From the NCBI RefSeq assembly GCF_041821025.1, contig NZ_JBGUAY010000005.1, positions 1 to 64,000 of the forward strand: DNA of 64,000 nt, read 5' to 3'. Shown in pieces: positions 17,570 to 26,355 of the stretch; position 1 is the stretch's first letter, and every line of letters begins with the position of its first letter. The notes beneath the pieces are model-generated. The model saw nothing but the letters and a program-made list of their open reading frames with translations. It did no database searches and was not told the DNA's origin. The position numbers were made by a program, and so were the translations under genes. Origin of the DNA: Egicoccus sp. AB-alg6-2. Lineage in GTDB: Bacteria; Actinomycetota; Nitriliruptoria; Nitriliruptorales; Nitriliruptoraceae.

Positions 17570-18787
17570 TCAGGCCGACGGATCGGCGGCGACGGCCGCG
17601 AGGGACTCGTCGATGGCCGACAGTGCGACGTCGATCTCCTGGCGCGTCACCGTCAGCGGCGGCGCCAGGCGGAGGACGTCCGGCGCGACGGCGTTGACGA
17701 CCAGGAACCGGTCACGGCAGGCGGTCTCCACCTCGGCGGCGATCGGGGCGTCGAGTTCGAGTCCCAGCAGCAGTCCCTTGCCACGCACGCCGATCGCCGA
17801 CGGCGAGGTCGCCACCAGCGTCTCGAGCCCCTCGCGCAGCCGCTTCGCACGGGTCGCAGCCGCGGCGAGGATTCCCTCGGAGGCGATGGTGTCGATCACC
17901 GCGTTGGCGGCCGCGCACGTCACCGGGTTGCCACCGAAGGTGGTGCCGTGGTCGCCGACACCGAAGCCGTCGGCAGCGGGGCCGCGTGCGATGCAGGCGC
18001 CGATCGGCAGGCCGTTGGCGAGCGCCTTCGCGACCGTGACGACGTCGGGGACGACCGGGGTGTCCTGGAACGCGAACCACGGGCCGGTGCGGCCGAAGCC
18101 GGTCTGGACCTCGTCCACGACCAGCAACGCGCCGTTGGCGTCGCACGCCTCGCGGGCGGCCACCAGCATCGCGTCGCTCAGCGGCCGTACGCCACCCTCG
18201 CCCTGGACCACCTCGAGCAGTACGGCGCAGGTGGTCTCGTTCACAGCCGCCCGCAGCGCGTCGGGATCGTCGTGGGCGACATGGTCGACGAACCCGGCCA
18301 GTGGAGCGAACGGCGCGTGCTTGGCCGACTGTCCGGTCGCCTCCAGCGTCGCGAGCGTCCGGCCGTGGAACGAGCCCTCGAGCGCGACCACGCGCGTCTT
18401 GTCGGCGCGCTGGTGCTTGCCGTGTCGGCGTGCCAGCTTGATCGCGGCCTCGTTGGCGGTGGCGCCGCACTGCGCGAAGAAGACCTTGGCGTCCTCCCAC
18501 GCCAGGATCCGCGCCAGCCGCTCCGCGAGGGCGACCGCCGGCTCGGAGACGAACAGGTTCGAGGTGTGCACCAGCGTGCCGACCTGGTGCGTGACCGCGG
18601 CGGTGACGGCGGGATGCGCGTGCCCGAGGTTGGTGACGCCGAGTCCGCAGAGGAAGTCGAGGTACACGTTGCCGTCCGCATCGAACAGCGCGGTGCCCTT
18701 GCCCCGCACGAACGCGGCCTTCGGCGTCGGGTAGGTCGGCATGACGTGCTGGGCGGCCCGGCCGGCCAGGTCCTGGGCGATGGTCAC
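17570..18787 (-). CDS. argD: acetylornithine aminotransferase
   Basis: PLP enzyme converting N-acetylglutamate semialdehyde to N-acetylornithine. 405 residues. Class III aminotransferase landmarks: GSFHGRTLATLEATGQ, LLVVDEVQTGFGRTG and the PLP lysine in VTVAKALANGLPIGA. The GTG start overlaps the argB stop (GTGA). Some ArgD enzymes also transaminate succinyldiaminopimelate; nothing here decides that. Confidence 0.95.
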   Translation of the reverse strand: MTIAQDLAGRAAQHVMPTYPTPKAAFVRGKGTALFDADGNVYLDFLCGLGVTNLGHAHPAVTAAVTHQVGTLVHTSNLFVSEPAVALAERLARILAWEDAKVFFAQCGATANEAAIKLARRHGKHQRADKTRVVALEGSFHGRTLATLEATGQSAKHAPFAPLAGFVDHVAHDDPDALRAAVNETTCAVLLEVVQGEGGVRPLSDAMLVAAREACDANGALLVVDEVQTGFGRTGPWFAFQDTPVVPDVVTVAKALANGLPIGACIARGPAADGFGVGDHGTTFGGNPVTCAAANAVIDTIASEGILAAAATRAKRLREGLETLVATSPSAIGVRGKGLLLGLELDAPIAAEVETACRDRFLVVNAVAPDVLRLAPPLTVTRQEIDVALSAIDESLAAVAADPSA

Positions 18788-19728
18788 GATGCCACCACCG
18801 CGGGCCGCGCGGCCCCTGGGGTGATCATGGTGCCGACGCCCTCGTCGGTGAAGATCTCGATCAGGACCGCGTGCAGCACCCGGCCGTCGAGGATGTGCGC
18901 CTGCGGGACGCCATCCGCCAACGCCTGGACGATGGAGCGCACCTTCGGCCGCATGCCCTCGTGCAACTCGCCTGCCTCGAGCATGGCCTGCAGGCCGCCG
19001 GCCGACACCTCGCTCATCAGGCTCTGGCGCTCGGGGTCACCGAAGTCCTGGTAGAGGCCCTCGACGTCGGTGAGGTAGACCAGCTTCGAGGCTCCCAATG
19101 CCGCGGCGATCGCGCCGGCCGCGAGGTCGGCGTTGACGTTGCGTTCGTTGCCGTCCGCGTCGCGACCGACCGTTGCGACGACGGGGAGGAAGTGGTCACC
19201 GAGCAGTTCGTCGATGTAGGAGGTGTCGACGTGGTCCACCTCGCCGACGAGGCCGAGGTCCTCGCCGCCGGGCCCGACCGCGGGACGCACCTGCAGCAGG
19301 CCGGCGTCGGTCCCGGCGATGCCGACCGCCGGCGCTCCGGCCGCCTGGACCAGGCCGACCAGTTCGGGGTTCACCTGTCCGAGCAGCGACATCCGCACCA
19401 CGTCCATCATCGCCGCGTCGGTGACCCGCAGGCCCCCGACGAACGTCGACGCGACGCCGAGCTGGGTCGCCAGCGCGCTGATCTGCGGCCCTCCCCCGTG
19501 GACGATCACCGGGCGGAGGCCGACGAAGTGCAGCAGGGCGACATCGGCGGCGAACGAACGCTTGAGCTCGTCGTCGATCATGGCGTTGCCGCCGTACTTG
19601 ATGACGACGGTCTGTCCGTGGAACCGGGTGATCCACGGCAGGGCCTCGCGCAGCACCGCGGCCTTGCCCTGGGCGGCGACGACGCGCTGGTGGCCGGCGT
19701 CCTGCCCGGCGTCCTCGGCGGTGGTCAT
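18784..19728 (-). CDS. argB: acetylglutamate kinase
   Basis: Phosphorylates N-acetylglutamate; in many bacteria it is feedback-inhibited by arginine. 314 residues. Amino-acid-kinase landmarks: TVVIKYGGNAMID, PVIVHGGGPQISA and NVNADLAAGAIAAALGASKLVYLTDVEG. I chose the ATG at 19728, with GAGG six bases upstream; a GTG at 19749 overlapping the argJ stop (GTGA) would add seven residues but has no ribosome site. Confidence 0.95.
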   Translation of the reverse strand: MTTAEDAGQDAGHQRVVAAQGKAAVLREALPWITRFHGQTVVIKYGGNAMIDDELKRSFAADVALLHFVGLRPVIVHGGGPQISALATQLGVASTFVGGLRVTDAAMMDVVRMSLLGQVNPELVGLVQAAGAPAVGIAGTDAGLLQVRPAVGPGGEDLGLVGEVDHVDTSYIDELLGDHFLPVVATVGRDADGNERNVNADLAAGAIAAALGASKLVYLTDVEGLYQDFGDPERQSLMSEVSAGGLQAMLEAGELHEGMRPKVRSIVQALADGVPQAHILDGRVLHAVLIEIFTDEGVGTMITPGAARPAVVAS

Positions 19729-19745
19729 GATGGGCCTCGTGTCAC

Positions 19746-20963
19746 TCACGTCGTGTACTCGGCGTTGAACCGGACGTACTCGGGGGTCAGGTCGCAGGTC
19801 AGGACGGTGGCCGAGGCCGCGCCCGTGCCGAGGTCGACCTCGATGGTGACCTCGGGCTTGCGCATCGCGGCGGCGGCCTGACCCCGGTCGAAGCTGGCCG
19901 CGACCCCGAACCGGCAGACGGTGATGCCGCCGCAGCGGACCGTGACCCGCCGTGGGTCGAACTCGACCCCGGCGTTGCCCATCGCCATCAGGATCCGGCC
20001 CCAGTTGGGGTCGCCGCCGTGGATGGCCGCCCGGACGAGCAGCGACGTCGCGACGGCGCGGGCGATCCGTTCCGCGTCGGCCTCGATCGCCGCCTCGCGC
20101 ACGGTCACGGCCGCGACACGCGTCGCACCCTCACCGTCGGCGACGACCGCGTGGGCGAGATCGGCGCAGACGGCGTGCACCGCACGGGCGAGGGTGTCCA
20201 GGCCCGGTGGCTGCGCCGCCGTCCCGCTGGCGAGCAACGCCACGGTGTCGCTGGTGGACCCGTCGCCGTCGACGCTGATGCGGTTGAAGGTGGTCGACAC
20301 CGCGGCACGCAGCAGCTTGCGGGCGATCGGACCGCCCAGCGGTGCATCCGTGGTGATGGCCACCAGCAGCGTGGCCATCGTGGGCTCGATCATGCCGACG
20401 CCCTTGGCCATGCCGCCGACGACGCAGGTGCCGTGGTCGTCGGTGACCCGGAACGCGACCTGCTTGGTCCGGGTGTCGGTGGTCAGCATCGCGGTCGCGG
20501 CGGCGTCGCCGCCGTCCGCGGTCAGCGCGGCGACGGCGGTCGGCAGCGCCGCCTCGATCCGCTCGATGGGCAGGGGCACCCCGATGACCCCCGTCGACAT
20601 GACGATGACGTCGCCCGCGGCGATGCCCAGGCGGTCTGCCGTGACGGCCGCCAGGCGTTGGGCGTGGGCCTCGCCCTGGGGCGTGCACACGTTGGCGTTG
20701 CCGGCGTTGACGACGATGGCCTGCGCCCGTCCGTCGGCGACGTGGCGGTCGGTGAGCGTGCAGGCGGGCGCCTTGACGAGGTTGGTGGTCGTGACGGCAG
20801 CGGCGCCGGCCGGTGCGTCGGCCACGAGCAGGGCGAGGTCCGGCCGCCCGGAGGGCTTCACGCCGCTGACGACACCCGAGGCACGAAACCCGGCCGCCGC
20901 GGTCGCGCCGCCCTCGACCGGTTCGAGCCCGCTGCGGTCGCCGGGGCCCCAGCCGCCGATCAC
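19746..20963 (-). CDS. argJ: bifunctional ornithine acetyltransferase / N-acetylglutamate synthase
   Basis: Recycles the acetyl group from acetylornithine to glutamate. 405 residues. The autoprocessing site and nucleophilic Thr are in KGVGMIEPTMATLLVAITTDA (cleavage before TLL, as in ArgJ). NWGRILMAMGNAGVEFD and the C-terminal VRFNAEYTT are typical. The GTG overlaps the argC stop. Whether it also uses acetyl-CoA as a true synthase cannot be told from sequence; no separate argA is visible. Confidence 0.95.
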   Translation of the reverse strand: MIGGWGPGDRSGLEPVEGGATAAAGFRASGVVSGVKPSGRPDLALLVADAPAGAAAVTTTNLVKAPACTLTDRHVADGRAQAIVVNAGNANVCTPQGEAHAQRLAAVTADRLGIAAGDVIVMSTGVIGVPLPIERIEAALPTAVAALTADGGDAAATAMLTTDTRTKQVAFRVTDDHGTCVVGGMAKGVGMIEPTMATLLVAITTDAPLGGPIARKLLRAAVSTTFNRISVDGDGSTSDTVALLASGTAAQPPGLDTLARAVHAVCADLAHAVVADGEGATRVAAVTVREAAIEADAERIARAVATSLLVRAAIHGGDPNWGRILMAMGNAGVEFDPRRVTVRCGGITVCRFGVAASFDRGQAAAAMRKPEVTIEVDLGTGAASATVLTCDLTPEYVRFNAEYTT

Positions 20964-21982
20964 GGGTACACCCCGACGGCGGTGAGCCCCGTCGCCTCCT
21001 CGAGCCCGAGCATGAGGTTGGCGTTCTGCAGCGCCTGTCCGGCGGCACCCTTGCCGAGGTTGTCGGTCACGCTGACGACGGTGACCCGGCCGGTGCGTGG
21101 GTCGACCACCGCCGAGAGCTGACAGCCGTTCGATCCCGTGACCGACTTCACCACCGGGAAGGTTCCGGCCGGCAGGACGTGCACGAAGGGTTCGTTGCGG
21201 TAGGCGTCGACGAGGGCGTCCTGCACGTCGGCAGCCGTCACGCCGTCGTCCAGGCTGGCGTAGCTGGTCGTCAGCAGGCCCCGCGCGATGGGCAGCAGGT
21301 GGGGGGTGAAGCTGATCGCACCGAGGTCCGCGCCGTACCGGGCCAGTGCGGTCTCGATCTCGCCGGTGTGGCGGTGACCCGGCGCGCCGTAGGCAGTGAC
21401 GCTGCCAGCCACGTGGGTCGCGTGCAGCGCGTCCTTCGCGGCGCGGCCGGCGCCCGACGTTCCCGACTTGCCGTCGACGACGACCGTGCCCGGCTGGAGC
21501 AACCCGGCGATGGGGACCAACCCGAGCAGCGCGGTCGTGACGTAGCAGCCCGGGTTGGCGACCAGCGTCGCGTCGACGACCTGCTTCCGGTTGAACTCGG
21601 GCAGGCCGTAGACCGCCGGTGCCAGGTCGGGACGGGGATGCGGTTCGCCGTACCAGGTGGCGAAGTCCTCCGCGCTGGAGCGGAACGCACCCGAGAGGTC
21701 GACGGTGCGCACGCCGGCGTCGTGGAGCGCAGCGCCCAGTTCCAGCGAGGGACCGTGCGGCGTCGACAGGAACACCAGGTCGAGGGTGCGGAGTCGGTCG
21801 AGTTCGACCGCGTCGAAACGGCGATCCGCGGCGAGGTTGGGGAACGTCGCGGCGACGGGCGCACCCGCCTGCGAGTGCGCGGCCACGACCTCGGCATGCA
21901 GGGCGGGATGGCCGTCGAGCAGGCGCAGCAGCTCCGCGCCTCCATACCCGGAGGCGCCGACGATGCCGACCGTGGCGGTCAT
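20960..21982 (-). CDS. argC: N-acetyl-gamma-glutamyl-phosphate reductase
   Basis: NADPH-dependent reduction of acetylglutamyl phosphate. 340 residues. Nucleotide-binding GIVGASGYGGAELLRLL at the N-terminus; the catalytic Cys is in VANPGCYVTTALLGL; the active-site His lies in APGHRHTGEIE. ATG with AGGAA four bases upstream. First gene of the arginine operon, about 40 bases below a probable ARG box and promoter. Confidence 0.96.
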   Translation of the reverse strand: MTATVGIVGASGYGGAELLRLLDGHPALHAEVVAAHSQAGAPVAATFPNLAADRRFDAVELDRLRTLDLVFLSTPHGPSLELGAALHDAGVRTVDLSGAFRSSAEDFATWYGEPHPRPDLAPAVYGLPEFNRKQVVDATLVANPGCYVTTALLGLVPIAGLLQPGTVVVDGKSGTSGAGRAAKDALHATHVAGSVTAYGAPGHRHTGEIETALARYGADLGAISFTPHLLPIARGLLTTSYASLDDGVTAADVQDALVDAYRNEPFVHVLPAGTFPVVKSVTGSNGCQLSAVVDPRTGRVTVVSVTDNLGKGAAGQALQNANLMLGLEEATGLTAVGVYP

Positions 21983-22020
21983 GCGGTTCCTGTCCGAACG
22001 CGAGGCGGCGAGTCTGCACG

Positions 22021-22048
22021 ATCATGCATGTTTATGCAACCTCCGCAA
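22021..22048 (-). promoter_or_regulatory. argC promoter with ARG box
   Basis: On the minus strand, TTGCGG, a 16-bp spacer and CATGAT look like -35 and -10. Across the spacer and -10 lies GTTGCATAAACATGCATGAT (22021-22040), an imperfect palindrome of TTGCAT/ATGCAT half-sites like actinobacterial ARG boxes. ArgR bound there would block RNA polymerase. The short AT-rich patch stands out in this very GC-rich DNA. Confidence 0.65.
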
Positions 22049-22079
22049 GCGTCATCGGCACTCCACCCGCGTCATCCGC

Positions 22080-22502
22080 TCAGAGGTCGGGCCGTTGCCG
22101 GAGTCGCTTCGTCTCGCTGCGCTGCTTCTTGGCCTGCAGCCGGCGTTCCTTCGACGCGCGGGTGCGGCGCGTCGGACGCCGCACCTTCGGCGGTTCGAGC
22201 GCCTCGCCGACGACGGCCTGGAAGCGGGCGAGCGCCGCGGCGCGATTCTGGTGCTGGCTGCGGTGCTCGGAGGCCTGCAGGATCAGGATCCCGTCGTCGG
22301 TGATCCGGTTGCCCAGCCGCTCGAGCACGCGCTGCCGTTGCGCTTCGGTGAGCGAGGGCGTCGATCTGACGTCCCAGCGCAACTCCACCTTGCTGTCCGT
22401 GGTGTTGACGCCCTGACCACCGGGGCCCGACGAACGCGAGACACGCACGTCGAACTCCGCCTCCGGAACGGAGACGCCTCGGCGCAGACGGATATCGGCC
22501 AT
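22080..22502 (-). CDS. arfB: peptidyl-tRNA hydrolase ArfB (alternative ribosome rescue)
   Basis: Codon-independent release factor that frees ribosomes stalled without a stop codon. 140 residues. The catalytic GGQ is in SRSSGPGGQGVNTTDSKVEL. The basic C-terminal tail (from VRRPTRRTRASKERRLQAKK) is the helix that enters the empty mRNA channel in known ArfB/YaeJ/ICT1 proteins. Too short for a class I release factor and without a codon-recognition domain. Divergent from the S9 peptidase. Confidence 0.92.
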   Translation of the reverse strand: MADIRLRRGVSVPEAEFDVRVSRSSGPGGQGVNTTDSKVELRWDVRSTPSLTEAQRQRVLERLGNRITDDGILILQASEHRSQHQNRAAALARFQAVVGEALEPPKVRRPTRRTRASKERRLQAKKQRSETKRLRQRPDL

Positions 22503-22573
22503 GCCGCGAGACTAAGGCCAGGCGGGCGGCGTCACGTGGGCGCGCCCCCGTCAGCCGTCCGCGGGCATTCGAT

Positions 22574-22587
22574 TAGCCTCGGACGGC
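22574..22587 (+). promoter_or_regulatory. -10-like hexamer directly before the S9 peptidase start
   Basis: TAGCCT ends 8 bases before the ATG at 22588, and no ribosome site is visible. If this is the -10 element, transcription would begin at or near the A of ATG and give a leaderless mRNA, which is common in Actinobacteria. Confidence 0.4.
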
Positions 22588-24648
22588 ATGACGACTCCTT
22601 TCGAACTCCAGACCTTCCTCCGCCAGCCGCGTCTGTCCGGCCTGGTCCTCTCCCCCGACGGCGACCAGTTGGTCGTCGCGGTGGCGACCGAGGCGCCCGA
22701 CGGCAAGCGCTACCGCAGCGCCCTGTGGGCGCTCGACCCGCACGGAAGCGCTGCGCCGCGCCAGCTGACCCGCTCCGCGCCCGGTGAGTCCAGTCCGACG
22801 TTCGCGCCGGACGGCACCCTGCTGTTCGCCTCGGCGCGCCCCGATCCCGACGTCGCCACCGACGGCGAGCCGACGACGGCCCTTTGGGCGCTGCCGCGCG
22901 ACGGCGGCGAGGCACGGCTCGTGGTCTCCCCACCCGGCGGGGTCGGCGGCGTCGAGGTCGCCCGTGCCTCCGGCGACGTCGTCCTGCACGCCCCGATCCA
23001 TCCCGGGGCCGCCACGTTCGCCGACGACCGAGAACGTGCGAAGGCCCGGGATGAGGCTGGCGTCAGCGCCCAGTTGTTCGACGACTATCCGATCCGGCAC
23101 TGGGACGCCTACCTCGGCCCCCGCGAGCCCGGACGCTGGTTCGTCGCCGCTGATCGGTTGACGGCGCCTCAGGAACCGGCCTGGTCAACCGCGGAGGACG
23201 AGGAGGCGACGGGCACCGTCCCCGAGCCGACCATCCTCGCCCGGGGCAGCACGCTGCACAACGGCACGGGGGATCTCGCGCCCGACGGACACACGTATGC
23301 GACCACCTGGCGGCGCGCCGGGGAAACCCGTGCCCGGCGACAGCCGGACGACCTCGCGACCGATCTCGTGGTGATCGACGTCACCAGCGGGGAGCGCCGC
23401 CGACTGGTCGCCGACGGGCGCTTCTGGTCCTCGCCGAGGTTCTCCCCGGACGGCACGCGGTTGGTCTGCCTGGTCATGGACGTCGGCCGGCCGGACCGGG
23501 CCGCCAGCCACCACCTCGCCGTCGTCGACGTGGCCTCCGGCGAGGTCCGCGAGCTGGCCACGGGCCACGACGTCTGGCCGGAGCGGCCCCAGTGGCTGCC
23601 CTCCGGTGACGCCATCGTCTTCGAGGCCGACGAGCACGGCCATCGCCCGATCTTCCGGCTCGACCTCGCGGACGGACAGGTGACACGGCTGACGGCCGAC
23701 GGCGCCCACACCGACACCTGCGTGGCGCCGGACGGTGCCAGCGTCTACGCACTGCGCGCCACGGTCGGTCAACCGCCGCGGCCGGTCCGCTACGCCACCG
23801 ATCGCGCCGACCAGGCGGCGCACGTCGTGCCCTCGCCGGTCGGAAACGACCCGGCCGTCACCGTCGAGCGGATCATCACGACTGCCGAAGACGGTGTCGA
23901 GGTCGGCTCCTGGCTCGTCCTGCCCGAGACCCTGGACGGCCAGGTGCCGTTGGTGGTGTTCATCCACGGCGGCCCGCTGGGCTCCTGGAACAACTGGTCG
24001 TGGCGCTGGTGTCCGGCGGTGCTGGCCGCCCAGGGCTACGCGGTCCTGCTCCCCGACCCGGCCCTGTCCACCGGCTACGGCCAGGACTTCATCCAGCGCG
24101 GCTGGGGGCGCTGGGGCCAGGAGCCCTACACCGACCTGCTGGCCGCCGTCGACGCGGCCATCGCGCACGACGCCATCGACGCCGACCGTACCGCCGCGAT
24201 GGGCGGCTCCTTCGGCGGCTACATGGCGAACTGGGTCGCCGGGCACACCGACCGGTTCCGCTGCATCGTGACCCACGCGTCGCTGTGGAACCTCGAGGGC
24301 TTCCACGGGACCACCGACCTCGGTCTGATCTGGGAGCGCGAGTTCGGCGACCCCTACGCCGACCGTTCGGTCTACACCGAGAACTCGCCGCACCGCTTCG
24401 TCGGCGAGATCCGGACCCCCATGCTGGTGATCCACGGCGAACTCGACTACCGGGTCCCGATCAGCGAGGGCCTGACGTTGTGGACCGATCTGTCGCGAAA
24501 CGGCGTGGATGCGAAGTTCCTGTACTTCCCCGACGAGAACCACTGGGTGCTCAAGCCACAGAACGCCCGGCTGTGGTACGAGACGGTCCTGTCGTTCCTC
24601 GACGAACACCTGCACGGCAAGGCGTTCGCCCGTCCCGACCTGCTGTAG
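22588..24648 (+). CDS. S9 family serine peptidase (prolyl oligopeptidase/acylaminoacyl peptidase type)
   Basis: 686 residues without a signal peptide, so probably cytoplasmic; cleaves short peptides. The N-terminal ~430 residues form a WD40/TolB-like propeller with SPDG, FAPDG and FSPDG turns. The C-terminal alpha/beta hydrolase holds the nucleophile in MGGSFGGYMANW (Ser about 541), Asp in ELDYRVP (about 620) and His in DENHWVL (about 652). The oxyanion-side motif VFIHGGPLGSW is present. Closest by layout to acylaminoacyl peptidases. Substrate unknown. Confidence 0.9.
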   Translation: MTTPFELQTFLRQPRLSGLVLSPDGDQLVVAVATEAPDGKRYRSALWALDPHGSAAPRQLTRSAPGESSPTFAPDGTLLFASARPDPDVATDGEPTTALWALPRDGGEARLVVSPPGGVGGVEVARASGDVVLHAPIHPGAATFADDRERAKARDEAGVSAQLFDDYPIRHWDAYLGPREPGRWFVAADRLTAPQEPAWSTAEDEEATGTVPEPTILARGSTLHNGTGDLAPDGHTYATTWRRAGETRARRQPDDLATDLVVIDVTSGERRRLVADGRFWSSPRFSPDGTRLVCLVMDVGRPDRAASHHLAVVDVASGEVRELATGHDVWPERPQWLPSGDAIVFEADEHGHRPIFRLDLADGQVTRLTADGAHTDTCVAPDGASVYALRATVGQPPRPVRYATDRADQAAHVVPSPVGNDPAVTVERIITTAEDGVEVGSWLVLPETLDGQVPLVVFIHGGPLGSWNNWSWRWCPAVLAAQGYAVLLPDPALSTGYGQDFIQRGWGRWGQEPYTDLLAAVDAAIAHDAIDADRTAAMGGSFGGYMANWVAGHTDRFRCIVTHASLWNLEGFHGTTDLGLIWEREFGDPYADRSVYTENSPHRFVGEIRTPMLVIHGELDYRVPISEGLTLWTDLSRNGVDAKFLYFPDENHWVLKPQNARLWYETVLSFLDEHLHGKAFARPDLL

Positions 24649-24649
24649 C

Positions 24650-24690
24650 CGCGGTCACGTCGCCCGGCGCGTCGGGCGACGTGACCCGCG
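24650..24690. terminator. strong bidirectional terminator-like hairpin
   Basis: CGCGGTCACGTCGCCCG pairs with CGGGCGACGTGACCCGCG around a 6-base loop, the only flaw being one extra C. It begins 1 base after the S9 peptidase stop and faces the end of the minus-strand LVIVD gene, so it can end both transcripts. No T-run. Confidence 0.7.
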
Positions 24691-24696
24691 GTTCGC

Positions 24697-26235
24697 TCAG
24701 GACGCGGTCGGCAGCTTGCAACGCAGCGCGATGTCCGCCAGCTCGGTGGGCGAGAGCGGCTCGCTCGGCAACTGCAGCAGGGCCTGCTCCGCGGACAACC
24801 ACTGGTCGAGACCGGTGCCCGCGGTCGCCTTGGACAGGTCGACACGGTAGACGTCGAGGCCGCGGGCGATGTCGTTGCCGTAGACGTGGAAGGGCCGGTC
24901 GCGGGACACCGACGGTGCCTTCACGGCCCACGTGTCGCTGTCCTGGAAACGGAACGAGGCGACCTCGCGCATCCCGACGCCGAGTTCGCCGAGGGCGACC
25001 CCGACCAGGCCCGACAGATCGACCACGCGCACGCCACCGTTGTAGAACGCGATCGTCATCAGGGCCTCGTCCTCGTGGATCTCGAAGACGTGGGCGGTGC
25101 AGGTGCCGAGCCCGTCGGTGGTGAGGCCGACGTCACGGATGTTCCAGTAGCCGACCTTGCGTGGCGTCCGTTCGAGGTCGCCGGTGATGTCGTAGACGTG
25201 GACGCCGCCGTTGGGGCACTGCCCCGTCGGCGACGCGCCGGCCACCTCGTCCTCGACGACGAGGAACTCGCGGCGACCGAGGATCGGGTCGGTCAGCGTG
25301 ACCGGGTTCGCCTGGTGCTCGACGTTGATCGCCGGATCGACGAAGGACGACACGACGGACGGATCGGCGGGGTCGGTGGTGTCGATGATGACGGTCTGGG
25401 ACAGGGCGGCCGAGTAGGCACGCGTGCCGTCGGCGTTGAACGTGATGTCGTGCGACTCGGTGCCCAGTCCCGGCCGGATCGGCAGCGGGACGAATGCGAC
25501 CTGGACCGGGGCGGCGAGGTCGCGGATGTCGACGACCTCGATGCCGACCTCGCCGACGACGGAGGTGATCAGCTCCGAGTTGGAGTTGTAGAGGTAGTCG
25601 CCGCTCGGGTGCACGGTCTGGTTGTGCGAGCCCTTCGGGAACGACACGAACGACGCCAGCGTCGGCGCGTGGGGATCGGTCACGTCGACGACGAAGGTGC
25701 CGGGACCGAGGGCGTCGCGCGCGCCGAACCCGAGCGCCTCGGCCTCACGGAAGCAGGCGGAGTCCGTGCGGGTCTGGCTCGCATACCCGAGGTCCCGGGT
25801 GTAGGTGACGTACCAGCGTGCGTCGCGTTCGAACACCTGCACGTCGCCCTGCGCGATGGCACAGTCGTAGACGGCCACCGGCCGTGGGCGGCCCGGGTCG
25901 GTGACGTCGAGGATCTGCAGGCCGTTGGTGTAGGTCCCGGCGAAGACGAAGGTGCGGTCCTCGACCTCGGTCCGGGTCCGGACCGCTCCCCCACCCCGCC
26001 CGAGGCCGACCCGCTCCTCGACGGTGCGCGCGACCGGGATGGTCGCGAACTCGAGGTCGGTTCCCTGGTTCGGCCCGGTGCCGTGGGCGTTCGCGTACGG
26101 GACGTTGGCGACGTGCTCCATCGGTCCGGCGCCCGTCCCGTCGAGCACGCCGCCGACCAGGTCGGGCGCGGGGACGAGCGCGAGCGAGCCGACGGCCACG
26201 ACCGCCAGCAGGGACAGGGGGGTTCGGGCCGGCAT
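24697..26235 (-). CDS. secreted LVIVD-repeat beta-propeller protein
   Basis: 512 residues. A signal peptide (about 1-23, TPLSLLAVVAVGSLALVPAP) is followed by repeats of the LVIVD type: LQILDVTDPGRPRPVAVYD, TFVVDVTDPHAPTLASFV, IEVVDIRDLAAPVQVAFV, TVIIDTTDPADPSVVSSFV, VHVYDITG and VRVVDLSG. These form a propeller-like extracellular domain. No anchor helix or catalytic motif seen. Family function is unknown; cell-surface or secreted binding is inference. The initiator is at 26235. Confidence 0.8.
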   Translation of the reverse strand: MPARTPLSLLAVVAVGSLALVPAPDLVGGVLDGTGAGPMEHVANVPYANAHGTGPNQGTDLEFATIPVARTVEERVGLGRGGGAVRTRTEVEDRTFVFAGTYTNGLQILDVTDPGRPRPVAVYDCAIAQGDVQVFERDARWYVTYTRDLGYASQTRTDSACFREAEALGFGARDALGPGTFVVDVTDPHAPTLASFVSFPKGSHNQTVHPSGDYLYNSNSELITSVVGEVGIEVVDIRDLAAPVQVAFVPLPIRPGLGTESHDITFNADGTRAYSAALSQTVIIDTTDPADPSVVSSFVDPAINVEHQANPVTLTDPILGRREFLVVEDEVAGASPTGQCPNGGVHVYDITGDLERTPRKVGYWNIRDVGLTTDGLGTCTAHVFEIHEDEALMTIAFYNGGVRVVDLSGLVGVALGELGVGMREVASFRFQDSDTWAVKAPSVSRDRPFHVYGNDIARGLDVYRVDLSKATAGTGLDQWLSAEQALLQLPSEPLSPTELADIALRCKLPTAS

Positions 26236-26310
26236 CGGACGCTCCTCGGGGACGGCGTGATGCCGACGACAACGAGGTGGGGTCCGCGGCGATCCGACGG
26301 CGCGCGGCGG

Positions 26311-26336
26311 CCGCCCGGCACGTGCGTGCCGGGCGG
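26311..26336. terminator. hairpin after pheT
   Basis: Perfect 12-bp inverted repeat CCGCCCGGCACG / CGTGCCGGGCGG with a 2-base centre, 19 bases past the pheT stop. It probably ends the pheST transcript. Between them, at 26331-26355, the 10-bp unit GGGCGGGTCC occurs twice plus a partial third copy. Confidence 0.55.
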
Positions 26337-26355
26337 GTCCGGGCGGGTCCGGGCG

